The position numbers and the translations under genes were made by a program. A DNA stretch of 64,000 nucleotides from Bog-473 sp963711065. GTDB lineage: Bacteria > Actinomycetota > Acidimicrobiia > Acidimicrobiales > RAAP-2. The stretch lies in contig CAVQCO010000006.1 of assembly GCA_963711065.1 (NCBI GenBank), forward strand, positions 372,001 to 436,000, written 5' to 3'. The notes beneath the pieces are model-generated. The model was given only the letters and a program-made list of their open reading frames with translations. It had not been told where the DNA came from and made no database searches. Positions 1-11,953 of this stretch are shown one piece after another (position 1 is the stretch's first letter; the number at the start of each line of letters is the position of its first letter).

Positions 1-705
1 GTCCTCCCCGGGGACGCGGCCGGCGACCTCGATCGCCTCGAGCAGGAGCTTCACCGCGTCCTCGTTGTGCGGGAGGTCGGGAGCGAAGCCTCCCTCGTCT
101 CCCACCGCGGTCGAGAGCCCGCGCTCGGCCAGGATCGAGCGGAGCGCGTGGTAGGTCTCGGCCCCCCAGCGCAGCGCTTCGCCGAAGGAGGCTGCGCCGA
201 GAGGCATCAGCATGAACTCCTGGAAGTCCACGGAATTCGTGGCGTGGGCGCCGCCGTTGAGCACGTTCAGCATCGGCACGGGCAGCAGATGGGCGTTGGT
301 GCCGCCGATGGAGCGGTAGAGGGGGATCTCGAGGTCGTCTGCCACCGCCTTGGCGCTCGCCAGCGACACCGCCAGCATCGCATTCGCCCCCAACCGGCCC
401 TTGTCGGGCGTGCCGTCGAGGTCGATCATGAGCGTGTCGACCGCGCGCTGGTCCAGGGCGTCGAGCCCGCGCACGGCGTCGGCGATCTCGCCGTTGACAC
501 TGGCCACGGCCCGGAGCACCCCCTTGCCGGAGTACCGGTCGCCTCCGTCGCGCAGTTCGACCGCCTCGTGGATGCCGGTGGAGGCGCCGGAGGGGACGAT
601 CGCGCGCCCCCGGGCGCCCGAGTCGAGGAGCACCTCCGCTTCGACGGTCGGGTTCCCGCGGGAGTCGAGGACCTCGCGCCCGATCACGTGCTCAATGGTG
701 CTCAC
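1..705 (-). CDS. eno: Enolase (partial, C-terminus beyond the window edge)
   Basis: Enolase converts 2-phosphoglycerate to phosphoenolpyruvate in cytoplasmic glycolysis. The reading frame starts at GTG 705, after a good Shine-Dalgarno (AAGGAG), and stays open to the left edge. It gives about 235 of the usual ~425 residues. The family N-terminus is visible: REVLDSRGNPTVE near residue 9, GAxxPSGASTG near 35, then PMLNVLNGGAHA and DFQEFM, and GDEGGFAP near 215. The catalytic barrel C-terminus is not in the window. It is the last visible gene of the glmU-to-eno minus-strand block and follows mazG by 48 bp, the order also found in mycobacteria. Identity is certain; only truncation by the window limits the entry. 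Confidence 0.97.
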   Translation of the reverse strand, partial: MSTIEHVIGREVLDSRGNPTVEAEVLLDSGARGRAIVPSGASTGIHEAVELRDGGDRYSGKGVLRAVASVNGEIADAVRGLDALDQRAVDTLMIDLDGTPDKGRLGANAMLAVSLASAKAVADDLEIPLYRSIGGTNAHLLPVPMLNVLNGGAHATNSVDFQEFMLMPLGAASFGEALRWGAETYHALRSILAERGLSTAVGDEGGFAPDLPHNEDAVKLLLEAIEVAGRVPGED

Positions 706-753
706 GACATCACTCCTTGGGTGCCCGCCCTGGTGGGACACCGGGGCACAAGG

Positions 754-2199
754 TTAGCGGTTGCCAATCTCCTGGTCGGGGACGCCTTCGGCCGCGCGGA
801 TGTCCACGCGCAACGCCAACGCGCGTGCGCGCAGGGCCTGCTCCGCGTCGACGCCGAGGCGTTGCGCGAGGTTGGCCACCGCGAACAGCAGCTCGCCCAC
901 CTCCCCGGTGAGCTCGCGGGCGTCGTCGGAGAGAGGATCGTCGGCCGCCGGCCGCATGCTCCCGGCGCGTCTCGCCAGCGATTCCAGCGCGGCCACAGTC
1001 TCGGGGCCGGCGTCGTCGTCGAAGGGCTCGAGGCCGACCGAGCGCGCCTTGCGGGCCAGCTTGGTCGTGAGCATCAACGCCGGCAGGCCGGACGGGATGC
1101 CCTCGGTGACGCTGGAGCGGCCCTTCTCGCTCTTCTTGATCGCCTCCCAATTCGAGACCACCTGGTCCGCGTCGGGTGCGTCGACCTCACCGAACACATG
1201 GGGGTGGCGGTGCACCAGCTTGTCGTGGACCCCCTGTGCCACCGCCGCCAGGTCGAACCGGCCCTCCTCGTCGGCCAGGCGGGCGTGGAACACGATCTGG
1301 AACAGCAGGTCCCCGAGCTCTTCCTGCAGGTGTGCGAACGCGTGGCCCGCCTCCGTCGCCTCCAACGCGGCGAGCGCGTCGAGGACCTCGTAGCACTCCT
1401 CGACGAGATGCGGCATGAGCGACGCGTGGCTCTGCGCCCGGTCCCAGGGACAGCGCTCGCGCAGCGTGTCCATCAACGCGACCAGCCGGGCCATCTCGTC
1501 GCCGGCCCGCCTGCTCGCCGCCCGGGGCAGCGCAGGCACGTAGAGCGACGTCAGATGGTCGGGCTCCAGCGTCCGGTCGAGCTCCCACCAGTCCACCGTG
1601 GCCACCACCTCGTCGGGGAGCCCGAGATGGTGCAGGAGCACCGGGCGGGGCAGTGGGCCGACGGTGTCGTCCGGAGCCGCGAGCTTGACCTCGGAGAGCA
1701 GGTGCCGCGACCAGCACTGCCCCACCAGGAACGGCCCGGGCTCGGCCGCCGCGATGGATCCGAACGCCGCCGCGTCGACGAGCCGGACCCCTTCGGCCAC
1801 GGGGTCGATGCCCAGCGCCGCCCAGGCCAGGTCCAGGAACGAGAGCGCGGGCACGATGGCGACGTCGATGCGGTCGTCGGCGCGCAGCAGCTCGACGGTG
1901 CGCTCGGCCACCAGGGGCGATCCCGGCACCGCGTAGACGACGGGCTCGGGCGCCGCGTCCACCGCCGCCGCGACCAGCGCCTCGACGATCGCCGCGTACA
2001 CCTCGTCGAAGGTCACGGCCGACTCGTAGAGGTCGTCGAAGGCGCGGGCCGCGTCCACCCGGGCCGCCGCCGGATGGCGCGCCGTCCGCAGGTAGGCCCG
2101 CCCGGGCCGGGACAGCAACTCGGCGGCCCCGGCACCGAGCAGGTCGGCGTCGGCGGGCCCGAGGCCCACCACCGTCACGTGGGGGCGGGTCCGCGCCAC
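754..2199 (-). CDS. mazG: Nucleoside triphosphate pyrophosphohydrolase MazG with N-terminal tetrapyrrole-methylase-like domain
   Basis: MazG hydrolyses (d)NTPs to NMP and pyrophosphate, cleaning the nucleotide pool. The 481-residue product has two parts. An N-terminal SAM-dependent tetrapyrrole-methylase-like domain (residues ~5-210, VTVVGLGPADADLL then VYAVPGSPL) is as in YabN-type MazG proteins. The MazG domain (~235-460) shows CPWDRAQSHASL, HLVEECYEVLDAL, EELGDLLFQIVFHA and a second ELTGEVGELLFAVANLA helix pair, carrying the metal-binding EExxE/ExxD sites. GTG 2199 is chosen because it lies 2 bp after the stop of the SurA-like gene and leads straight into the methylase domain; longer in-frame readings only overlap that gene. 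Confidence 0.93.
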   Translation of the reverse strand: MARTRPHVTVVGLGPADADLLGAGAAELLSRPGRAYLRTARHPAAARVDAARAFDDLYESAVTFDEVYAAIVEALVAAAVDAAPEPVVYAVPGSPLVAERTVELLRADDRIDVAIVPALSFLDLAWAALGIDPVAEGVRLVDAAAFGSIAAAEPGPFLVGQCWSRHLLSEVKLAAPDDTVGPLPRPVLLHHLGLPDEVVATVDWWELDRTLEPDHLTSLYVPALPRAASRRAGDEMARLVALMDTLRERCPWDRAQSHASLMPHLVEECYEVLDALAALEATEAGHAFAHLQEELGDLLFQIVFHARLADEEGRFDLAAVAQGVHDKLVHRHPHVFGEVDAPDADQVVSNWEAIKKSEKGRSSVTEGIPSGLPALMLTTKLARKARSVGLEPFDDDAGPETVAALESLARRAGSMRPAADDPLSDDARELTGEVGELLFAVANLAQRLGVDAEQALRARALALRVDIRAAEGVPDQEIGNR

Positions 2200-2201
2200 G
2201 C

Positions 2202-3356
2202 TCAGCCGTTGGACGGGCTGGCCGCCGAGGCCGGCGTGGCGCCGGGCTGGTTCGCCGACGCGTTCAGCACGTCGGAGCTCTTCGGCGTGAACGGGGTGAA
2301 CACGCTCGCCGAGACGGGGACCCACACGCCGTAGCGGGGGTCGACACTCACCGCGGAGCGCCGCTCGGCTGCGGTCAGGGCCTTCTGCGTCGCGCTCGTC
2401 CCGGCCGTCTGCGCCGCCTGCGCCACGGCGGACTTCGCCGTGGCGAAGGGCGTGGGCGTCCGCTTGGTCAGCTCGAGGAGGTAGTAGGCCCCGTTGACGT
2501 CGATCGGCCCCGCGACGCCTCCCACCGCCAGGCTGTCGAGCTTGGCGGTGGCGGGCAGCTGCGCGGCGAAGTTGGCCAGCACGCCGCACTGCAACTGCCC
2601 GGTCTGGGTGGCCTTCTGCGCCACCTGGGCGAACGGCGTCCCGAACGCGACGGCCGCCGCGGCCTCCTGGGCCGCGGCCTGGCTGGAGTAGACGGCCGCC
2701 GTGAAGCACGCCGTGTCGTACCGGGCGCGGTGCTGCTCGAAGTAGCGCTGCAGGTCGGCGTCACTGGAGCCCACGCCGGCCAGGACCTCCTGCAGCGCAC
2801 TGGCCGTGGCGACGAATTCCACCTGCTGGTCGACGAAGGACGGCGGCAGCGTGCTCAGCACCTGCTCCCCGGTCACCGGTTGGCCCGTGGCCGTGCAGCT
2901 GTAGCGCGGGTCCTGTCCGGCGCTGGTCTGGAGGATCTGGGACAGCACCTGGGAGATCTGGTTGCTGAGGTTGGTGCGGGCGTCGGCCAGCTGCGTCGGG
3001 GTGACCGTGACGTGGTGCGCGTCGGCCACCTGGTAGATGATCTGATGGCCGATCACGGTCGACAGGTAGGTGCTGACGAAGGCGTTGTTCGCCGTGGGGT
3101 GGTCCCCCACGTTCTGGCCCGTGCCGGCGCCGGTGACCGGCGGGAGCTGCTGGCTGCTGCCGCCCGACGCCAGGTAGGCCTGCGAGTTCAGGTAGCACTG
3201 GTAGGGGATGCTGGAGGCGATCGCGCTCACGTCGGCGTTCAGCGTCTGCTGGCTGACGCTCGAGCCGTTGACGACCGCTGCGTTGGTGGGGATGGTGAGC
3301 GCGGCCGCGGCCACGCCGCCTGCGAGAACGATGAGGAGGACGAGGAGCCGCTTCAC
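2202..3356 (-). CDS. Secreted SurA-like peptidyl-prolyl isomerase / foldase
   Basis: Predicted extracytoplasmic chaperone of 384 residues. A signal peptide or membrane anchor is evident (residues 1-27, MKRLLVLLIVLAGGVAAAAL). It is followed by a SurA-N-type segment (AAVVNGSSVSQQTLNADVSAI) and a helical region. The rotamase-like region (~205-310) contains AAQEAAAAVAFGTPFAQVAQKAT and GPIDVNGAYYLLELTKRTP. The PpiC core looks divergent, so isomerase activity is uncertain. It sits 12 bp downstream of mfd and directly before mazG in the same operon, roughly where mycobacteria carry the LpqU lipoprotein gene. No lipobox cysteine is seen. Confidence 0.75.
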   Translation of the reverse strand: MKRLLVLLIVLAGGVAAAALTIPTNAAVVNGSSVSQQTLNADVSAIASSIPYQCYLNSQAYLASGGSSQQLPPVTGAGTGQNVGDHPTANNAFVSTYLSTVIGHQIIYQVADAHHVTVTPTQLADARTNLSNQISQVLSQILQTSAGQDPRYSCTATGQPVTGEQVLSTLPPSFVDQQVEFVATASALQEVLAGVGSSDADLQRYFEQHRARYDTACFTAAVYSSQAAAQEAAAAVAFGTPFAQVAQKATQTGQLQCGVLANFAAQLPATAKLDSLAVGGVAGPIDVNGAYYLLELTKRTPTPFATAKSAVAQAAQTAGTSATQKALTAAERRSAVSVDPRYGVWVPVSASVFTPFTPKSSDVLNASANQPGATPASAASPSNG

Positions 3357-3368
3357 GCGCCGCGCATG

Positions 3369-6917
<3,549 letters not shown>

Positions 6918-6927
6918 CGGGTCGGCC

Positions 6928-7497
6928 CTAGGTCGGCAGCGAGTGGCACCATGCCATGGCGGCGTCGACGCCGTCGGCCGCGATGCGCTCGACGGAGTCG
7001 GCCGCCGTCTGCACGGCGAGGGCGAGCAGGTCGCGGACCGCCCGGGGCGGGCGCCCGAGCACATGGGACGCACCGGCCGCCGCTCTCGGCGGCTTACCCA
7101 CGCCGATGCGGACCCGGAGGAAGTCCGAGGTGTGCAGGTGCGACGAAATGGAACGCAGCCCGTTGTGCCCGGCCAGTCCGCCGCCGGCCTTGAGCCGCAC
7201 CGTGCCCGGGGGCAGGTCGAGCTCGTCGTGCACGATCACGATGGCCGTCGGGTCGTCGATGCCGTACCGCTTGGCCAGGGCGCGCACGGCGAGGCCGGAC
7301 TCGTTCATGTAGGTCGTCGGGACAGCCAAGGCGACCCGGCGGCCCGCGAGCGTCACCACCGCGGCCCGGGCCTGGACGCCCTTCTCGGGGCGCAGCGAGG
7401 TGCCCTGGCGCTGCGCCAACAGCTCGACGGCGTCGGACCCCGCGTTGTGGAGGCTCCCGGCGAACTCCGTCCCGGGGTTGCCCAGTCCGACGACCAA
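6928..7497 (-). CDS. pth: Peptidyl-tRNA hydrolase
   Basis: Pth releases peptides from prematurely dissociated peptidyl-tRNA. Visible motifs are VVGLGNPGTEFAGSLHNAG (catalytic His in HN), PTTYMNESGLAV, HDELDLPPG, GGGLAGHNGLRS and FLRVRIGVGKP. TTG 7497 gives 189 residues, but the start is unsettled. The frame is open back to the rplY stop at 7552, and the extra codons read RRPFARSERRGTPADL, resembling the short basic leader many actinobacterial Pth proteins carry. In that stretch there is no ATG or GTG; the only candidate is CTG at 7548, 3 bp after the rplY stop. Function is certain and the N-terminus is not. Confidence 0.93.
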   Translation of the reverse strand: MVVGLGNPGTEFAGSLHNAGSDAVELLAQRQGTSLRPEKGVQARAAVVTLAGRRVALAVPTTYMNESGLAVRALAKRYGIDDPTAIVIVHDELDLPPGTVRLKAGGGLAGHNGLRSISSHLHTSDFLRVRIGVGKPPRAAAGASHVLGRPPRAVRDLLALAVQTAADSVERIAADGVDAAMAWCHSLPT

Positions 7498-7551
7498 CAG
7501 GTCCGCCGGGGTCCCCCGGCGCTCGGACCGGGCGAAGGGGCGGCGCAGGGC

Positions 7552-8214
7552 CTAGCCCTCTTCGCCCGTGGTCTCGGCTGCCTCCCCGCTCGTTTCGGCG
7601 GTCTCGGCCGCAGCGCCCTCCTCGCCCTCGCCCTCGGCGGCGGCCTCCTCCACGACGACGCGTGGCGGCTGACCGATGGCGATCGCGGTCTCGGGGTCGA
7701 TATCGGTGCTGACCCCCTCGGGCAGCGAGATGTCGGACACCCGGACCTGCCCACCGATCGTCAGCCCGCTGATGTCCGCCTCGATGGCCGTCGGGATGGC
7801 CCCCGGCAGGGCGCGGATCGGGAGCGTGAACATCTGCTGCTCGACGAGCCCGTCGCCGTGGTGGACCTCGGTCGCCTCCCCGACGAGCGTGATGGGCACG
7901 TCCGCCGCGATGACCTCGTCGCGGCGGACGATGACGAAGTCGACGTGCGTCACCGTCTGGGCGACGGGGTGGCGCTGCATCTCGCGGGCGATGGTCAGGA
8001 AGGTGCCCGAGCCCGTCTCGAGCGACAGCAGCTGGTTCGCGCCGGCCTCCGTGTTGAGGGCGGCGCGGAGCTCGCGGGCCACGACGGCCACGGGCACCGG
8101 GTCGGTCCCGTGCCCGTAGATGACGCCCGGGATCTTCCCGGCGCGCCGCAGGCGGCGCACGGCGCGCGAGCCGAGCGGGCGCCCGACCTCGGCGGCGAGT
8201 ACGACTTCGGCCAT
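7552..8214 (-). CDS. rplY: 50S ribosomal protein L25, long Ctc form
   Basis: This 5S-rRNA-binding ribosomal protein has 220 residues, the CTC length rather than the short enterobacterial form. The L25 domain is residues 1-92 (LGSRAVRRLRRAGKIPGVIYG, then VTHVDFVIVRRDE). The TL5 C-terminal domain follows to about 190. The last 30 residues are an acidic tail (AAAEGEGEEGAAAETAETSG). ATG 8214 has GAGGAG 8 bp upstream. The gene lies between prs and pth in the conserved translation/PRPP block. Confidence 0.95.
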   Translation of the reverse strand: MAEVVLAAEVGRPLGSRAVRRLRRAGKIPGVIYGHGTDPVPVAVVARELRAALNTEAGANQLLSLETGSGTFLTIAREMQRHPVAQTVTHVDFVIVRRDEVIAADVPITLVGEATEVHHGDGLVEQQMFTLPIRALPGAIPTAIEADISGLTIGGQVRVSDISLPEGVSTDIDPETAIAIGQPPRVVVEEAAAEGEGEEGAAAETAETSGEAAETTGEEG

Positions 8215-8343
8215 AACGGATCTCCTCAGGTGGCGAGAGCGGCGTGCGCGGACGGCGGCTGCGCCTCCAGCGAACGGCCTACCAGCGTAGCCGCCCGGCG
8301 GGGGGGCGACCACCGCGCTCGGGTGGGCCCGCCGGGCCCCCGG

Positions 8344-9336
8344 CTAGACCAGGTTGTCACCGCCGAAGAGCTCGGAGACCGAGGTGTCCTCGAAGACGGC
8401 GTCGATGGCGTCGGCGATGATCTTGGCCACGGAGAGGACCTCGAGCTTGTCGAACGTGCGGTCCTCGGCGACGGGGAGGGTGTCGGTGACCACCACCCGC
8501 GAGATCGGCGCCGCCTTCAGCCGGTCGACGGCGGGGTCCGAGAGCACGGCATGGGTGGCCATGGCCGAGATGTCCGACGCCCCGGCCTCGGCCAGCAGCT
8601 CGGCGGCGGCGCAGATCGTCCCGGCGGTGTCGATCATGTCGTCGATCAGGACGCAGGGGCGCCCCTCGACCTCACCGACGACGTGGCGTGCCTTCACCTC
8701 GTTGTAGGTGCCCCGGGGGCGCGTCTTGTGGATGAGGGCGAGGTCGAAGCCGAGGTGCTGGCTGTAGCGCTCCGCCACCTTGACCCGCCCGGCGTCGGGC
8801 GCCACCACGACGACGTCGTTGCCGAAGTTGTCCCGCATGTAGCCCTCGAGGACGGGCGCCGCCACCAGGTGGTCGAACGGCACGTCGAAGAAGCCCTGGA
8901 TCTGCCCCGAGTGGAGGTCGACGCTGATGACGCGGTCGGCACCGGCGGCCGAGAGCATGTCGGCGACGAGCTTCGCCGTGATCGGCTCGCGCCCGGTGGA
9001 CTTGCGGTCCTGACGCGAGTAGCCGTAGTAGGGGCACACCGCGGTGATCCGCTTGGCCGACGCGCGCTTGGCCGCGTCGATCATGATCAGGTGCTCCATC
9101 AGCGAGTCGTTCACGGGGCTGGCGTGCGTCTGGATGATGAAGACGTCGCAGCCTCGGATGGAGATGTCGTACTTGCAGTAGATCTCCCCGTTGGCGAACT
9201 CCCGCAGGTTCGCCTCGCCCAGCTCCACGCCCAGGTGGCCCGCGATGTCCTGCGCCAGGACCGGGTGCGAGCGGCCAGAGACCAGCTCCAGGCGACGCCG
9301 CGGGATCAGCTCCACGGGCCCAACGCTACTCGCCAC
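8344..9336 (-). CDS. prs: Ribose-phosphate pyrophosphokinase
   Basis: PRPP synthetase makes phosphoribosyl pyrophosphate from ribose-5-phosphate and ATP for nucleotide, His and Trp synthesis. Class I motifs are present: SGRSHPVLA, FANGEIYCKYDISIRG, CPYYGYSRQDRKSTGREPITAKLVA, DLHSGQIQGFF and the PRPP loop VLIDDMIDTAGTI. GTG 9336 gives 330 residues; a second GTG at 9315 would give 323 and begin VELIPRRRLELVSG. Neither has a clear ribosome-binding site. The stop of glmU is 23 bp upstream, so the two are probably co-transcribed, the standard glmU-prs pairing. Confidence 0.96.
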   Translation of the reverse strand: MASSVGPVELIPRRRLELVSGRSHPVLAQDIAGHLGVELGEANLREFANGEIYCKYDISIRGCDVFIIQTHASPVNDSLMEHLIMIDAAKRASAKRITAVCPYYGYSRQDRKSTGREPITAKLVADMLSAAGADRVISVDLHSGQIQGFFDVPFDHLVAAPVLEGYMRDNFGNDVVVVAPDAGRVKVAERYSQHLGFDLALIHKTRPRGTYNEVKARHVVGEVEGRPCVLIDDMIDTAGTICAAAELLAEAGASDISAMATHAVLSDPAVDRLKAAPISRVVVTDTLPVAEDRTFDKLEVLSVAKIIADAIDAVFEDTSVSELFGGDNLV

Positions 9337-9359
9337 GGCGGGACCCGGCTCGGGGCCAC

Positions 9360-10460
9360 TCAGGTGTCGGGGGCCCCGAGCACCGAGTGCGGGCCGAGCT
9401 CGGAGCCCGCCGCCACCTCGGCGCCCGGCTCCAGCACGCTGTAGGGGCCGATGCGCGCTCCGGCGCCGATGGTCGCCCGGGTGCACACGCTCTCGGCGAC
9501 CAGCGCGCCCTCGCCGACCGTGGTGTCGGTCAGGACGCTGTTCGGGCCGATCTCGGCCCCGGCTCCGACGGTGCAGGCGCCGCGCAGGATCACGCCGGGC
9601 AGGAGGGACACGTCGGCCTCCAGGCTGGCCTGCGCGTCCACGTAGGTGCGCTCGGGATCCCACATCGTCACGCCCCGGCGCATCCAGCGCTCGTTGATGC
9701 GGTCGCGCAGCTCCGCCTCCGCGACCGCCAGCTGCGCCCGGTCGTTCACGCCCGCCGCCTCCATGGAGTCGGGCAAGACGAGGGAGCGCACCGTGTAGCC
9801 CGCGCCCGAGAGGACGGCGACGGCGTCGGTCAGGTAGTACTCCCCCTGGGCGTTGGCCGGGCTCAGCCGGCGCAGGGTCGGCGCCAGGATGCTGCGCCGG
9901 AAGCAGTAGATGGAGGTGTTGACCTCGTCGATCGCCTTCTCGTCCTCGGTGGCGTCGGCTTCCTCGACCACCCGGGCGACGTCGCCGTCCTTGCCGTGCA
10001 CGATCCGGCCGTAGCCCGTGGGGTTCTCGACCACGGCCGTGAGCAGCGTCGCCCCGGCGTCCTCGGCCCGGTGCGCTCGCACGAGCGACGCCAGCGTCTG
10101 TGGTCGCAACAGCGGCGTGTCGCCCGGGAGGACCACGACGTCCTCCACCTCGTCGTCGTCGTCGGGCAGGCCGGTCAGGCCGACGGCCAGCGCGTCGCCG
10201 GTGCCGGACTGGGTCAGCTGCTCCACGAACTCGATCTGCATCGACGGCGGGGCGAGCTGCACCAGGGTCTTGGTGACCCATTCGCCGCGGTGCCCCACCA
10301 CGACGACCACCCGCCGCACGTCGATCTCGGCCATGGCGTCGAGGACGTGGAGCACCATCGGGCGGCCGCACAGGAGGTGCAGCGGCTTGGGACGCTCGGA
10401 GCGCATGCGGGTCCCCTCGCCGGCGGCCAGGACGACGGCGGAGAGGCGGCGCTCGTGCAT
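9360..10460 (-). CDS. glmU: GlmU-like UDP-GlcNAc pyrophosphorylase lacking the acetyltransferase half
   Basis: The 366-residue product has a complete uridylyltransferase domain (residues 1-~235): VVLAAGEGTRMRSERPKPLH, QSGTGDA, LPGDTPLL, NPTGYGRI and EVNTSIYCF. It should form UDP-GlcNAc from GlcNAc-1-phosphate and UTP. A left-handed beta-helix follows (~255-362), but the protein ends where E. coli GlmU reaches about residue 345. The acetyl-CoA site is therefore missing (equivalents of Lys351, His363, Tyr366, Asn377, Lys392), and the Arg333 position reads SVLEPG. Only 23 bp separate the stop from prs, so a frameshifted remainder is not hidden nearby. ATG 10460 follows a TAAGAA box by 7 nt, suggesting leaderless initiation. 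Confidence 0.9.
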   Translation of the reverse strand: MHERRLSAVVLAAGEGTRMRSERPKPLHLLCGRPMVLHVLDAMAEIDVRRVVVVVGHRGEWVTKTLVQLAPPSMQIEFVEQLTQSGTGDALAVGLTGLPDDDDEVEDVVVLPGDTPLLRPQTLASLVRAHRAEDAGATLLTAVVENPTGYGRIVHGKDGDVARVVEEADATEDEKAIDEVNTSIYCFRRSILAPTLRRLSPANAQGEYYLTDAVAVLSGAGYTVRSLVLPDSMEAAGVNDRAQLAVAEAELRDRINERWMRRGVTMWDPERTYVDAQASLEADVSLLPGVILRGACTVGAGAEIGPNSVLTDTTVGEGALVAESVCTRATIGAGARIGPYSVLEPGAEVAAGSELGPHSVLGAPDT

Positions 10461-10511
10461 CGGGGCATTCTTAGCCCGCCCGGCCGTCCGGCGTGCGTAT
10501 GGGACACTCGT

Positions 10512-11417
10512 GTGGTGCCGGAGTTGATCCCCTACGACGAGTTCGGGCTCTTCCACGAGAACGCCGAGGAGTACGGGCTGCCCTATGCGGGACCGCCCGA
10601 CGTGCGCCGGGTCGACGTCGAGGTCTCGCCCGGGCGGAAGGTGTCCAGCCTGGTCTGGGGCACCGGGGAGCCCCAGCTGGTGCTCGTCCACGGCGGCGCG
10701 CAGAACGCCCACACCTGGGACACCGTCGCCCTGGCCCTCGGCCGGCCGCTGGTGGCGGTCGACCTCCCCGGCCACGGCCATTCCGACGGCGGGCCGCAGG
10801 GCTCCGTCTCCATCGGCACCAACGGCCGTGACCTCGCGACCGTCGTGGCGGAGCTGGCCCCCGCGGCGCGGGGTGTCGTCGGCATGTCGCTGGGCGGCAT
10901 GTCCTCCATCGCGCTGGCCGCGCAGGCCCCGGAGCTCGTGCGGGCCCTCGTCCTGGTGGACATCACCCCCGGGGTGAACGCTGAGAAGGCGGCGCCGGTG
11001 ACCAACTTCGTCAACGGGCCGGCGAGCTTCGACAGCTTCGACGAGCTGTTGGCCCGCACCATGGAGCACAACCCCACCCGCTCCGAGTCGTCCCTGCGCC
11101 GGGGCATCCTGCACAACGCCGTGCAGCGCGAGGACGGGAGCTGGGTCTGGCGCTACGCGCGGTTCCGCACCGACCCCGCCGCGGGTGTGCCCGATTTCGC
11201 CGACTGGTGGGAGGCCGTGTCGGCGCTCAGCGTGCCCGTCCTCCTCGTGCGCGGCCTCGCCTGGTCCGTCGTCGACGACGCCGACGTGGCGGAGCTGCTG
11301 CGCCGCCAGCCGACGGCCACGGTGGTGGGCGTCGAGGGGGCCGGGCACAGCATCCAGGGCGATCGGCCCCTCGAGCTGGCGGCGATCCTGCACGACTTCC
11401 TCTTCGCCGGCGGCTGA
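10512..11417 (+). CDS. Alpha/beta-fold hydrolase
   Basis: Serine hydrolase of about 300 residues with the canonical fold. The oxyanion strand reads LVLVHGGAQNAHTWD (near residue 55), LPGHGHSDG follows, the nucleophile elbow is GVVGMSLGGMSS (Ser near 121), and the C-terminal GAGHSIQGDRP carries the catalytic His. Substrate is unknown; esterase, lactonase or epoxide-hydrolase-like activity would all fit. GTG 10512 and GTG 10515 are adjacent possible starts (VVPELIP or VPELIP). It diverges from glmU, and its stop overlaps the next small membrane-protein gene. Confidence 0.85.
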   Translation: MVPELIPYDEFGLFHENAEEYGLPYAGPPDVRRVDVEVSPGRKVSSLVWGTGEPQLVLVHGGAQNAHTWDTVALALGRPLVAVDLPGHGHSDGGPQGSVSIGTNGRDLATVVAELAPAARGVVGMSLGGMSSIALAAQAPELVRALVLVDITPGVNAEKAAPVTNFVNGPASFDSFDELLARTMEHNPTRSESSLRRGILHNAVQREDGSWVWRYARFRTDPAAGVPDFADWWEAVSALSVPVLLVRGLAWSVVDDADVAELLRRQPTATVVGVEGAGHSIQGDRPLELAAILHDFLFAGG

Positions 11418-11797
11418 TCGACACACGCGTCTGGCTCTCGCGCCGCGCCCTGAAGCTGCACGCGGTGATCCTCGTCCTCGTCCCCGCCTTCATGGCGCTG
11501 TGCATCTGGCAGATCACCCGCGCCCTCGACGGCAACAGCCTCAGTTGGGCCTACGTCTTCGAGTGGCCCATCTTCGCCGGCTACGCCGTCTACATGTGGT
11601 GGCGCTTCGTGCACGAGGCGGCCGAGGTCGAGCCGCCGCCCGCTTCTGCCGAGCACGGTGCCGGCGGCCCCGGCCCCGACACCGGCTCCGAGCGCGCCGC
11701 GCGCCAGGAGAAGCAGGAGGAGGAGGATGCGGAGCTCGCCGCCTACAACGAGTACCTGGCGCGTCTGGCCGAGCGGGACAGGGCCGCGGAGCGGTGA
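11414..11797 (+). CDS. Small two-helix membrane protein with charged C-terminal tail
   Basis: Conserved-looking protein of about 127 residues with no known function. Two membrane helices are clear (LHAVILVLVPAFMALCIW and LSWAYVFEWPIFAGYAVYMW). A cytoplasmic Glu/Lys/Arg-rich tail follows (RQEKQEEEDAELAAYNEYL). There is no ATG, GTG or TTG before the first helix in this frame. The best start is CTG 11414, whose last two bases plus the next A form the TGA stop of the upstream hydrolase, a CTGA junction analogous to the usual ATGA/GTGA coupling. Strong GC3 coding bias continues through the reading frame. The tail ends 8 bp before tRNA-Gln on the other strand. Confidence 0.7.
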   Translation: MIDTRVWLSRRALKLHAVILVLVPAFMALCIWQITRALDGNSLSWAYVFEWPIFAGYAVYMWWRFVHEAAEVEPPPASAEHGAGGPGPDTGSERAARQEKQEEEDAELAAYNEYLARLAERDRAAER

Positions 11798-11804
11798 CGC
11801 GGCG

Positions 11805-11877
11805 TTCCGGGGGGAGGGCTCGAACCTCCAACATCCGGCTCCAAAGGCCGACGTTCTGCCGATTGAACTACCCCGGA
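11805..11877 (-). tRNA. tRNA-Gln (anticodon UUG)
   Basis: A full cloverleaf folds on the minus strand. The acceptor is TCCGGGG/CCCCGGA with discriminator A at 11805. The D arm is GTTC/GAAC around AATCGGCA. The anticodon stem TCGGC/GCCGG encloses loop CTTTGGA (U33, anticodon TTG, G37). The variable loop is ATGTT, and the T arm is GGAGG-TTCGAGC-CCTCC. Length is 73 nt, and CCA is not encoded (followed by CGCC). The UUG reading depends on placing U33 at the second loop base, which the stem lengths force. Confidence 0.95.
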
Positions 11878-11953
11878 CCGAGGTGGTCGCCACCCAGAGG
11901 TTAGACAGCGCCCGGCCGTGCCCGGGCGAGGCGCGGCGGTAGCTTCTTCTCTC

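Noticed and set aside
67..2334. Long plus-strand open frame of 755 codons across eno and mazG
   Set aside because: It is a GC-driven shadow antisense to two certain genes, rich in Arg, Gly, His and Val, with no domain.
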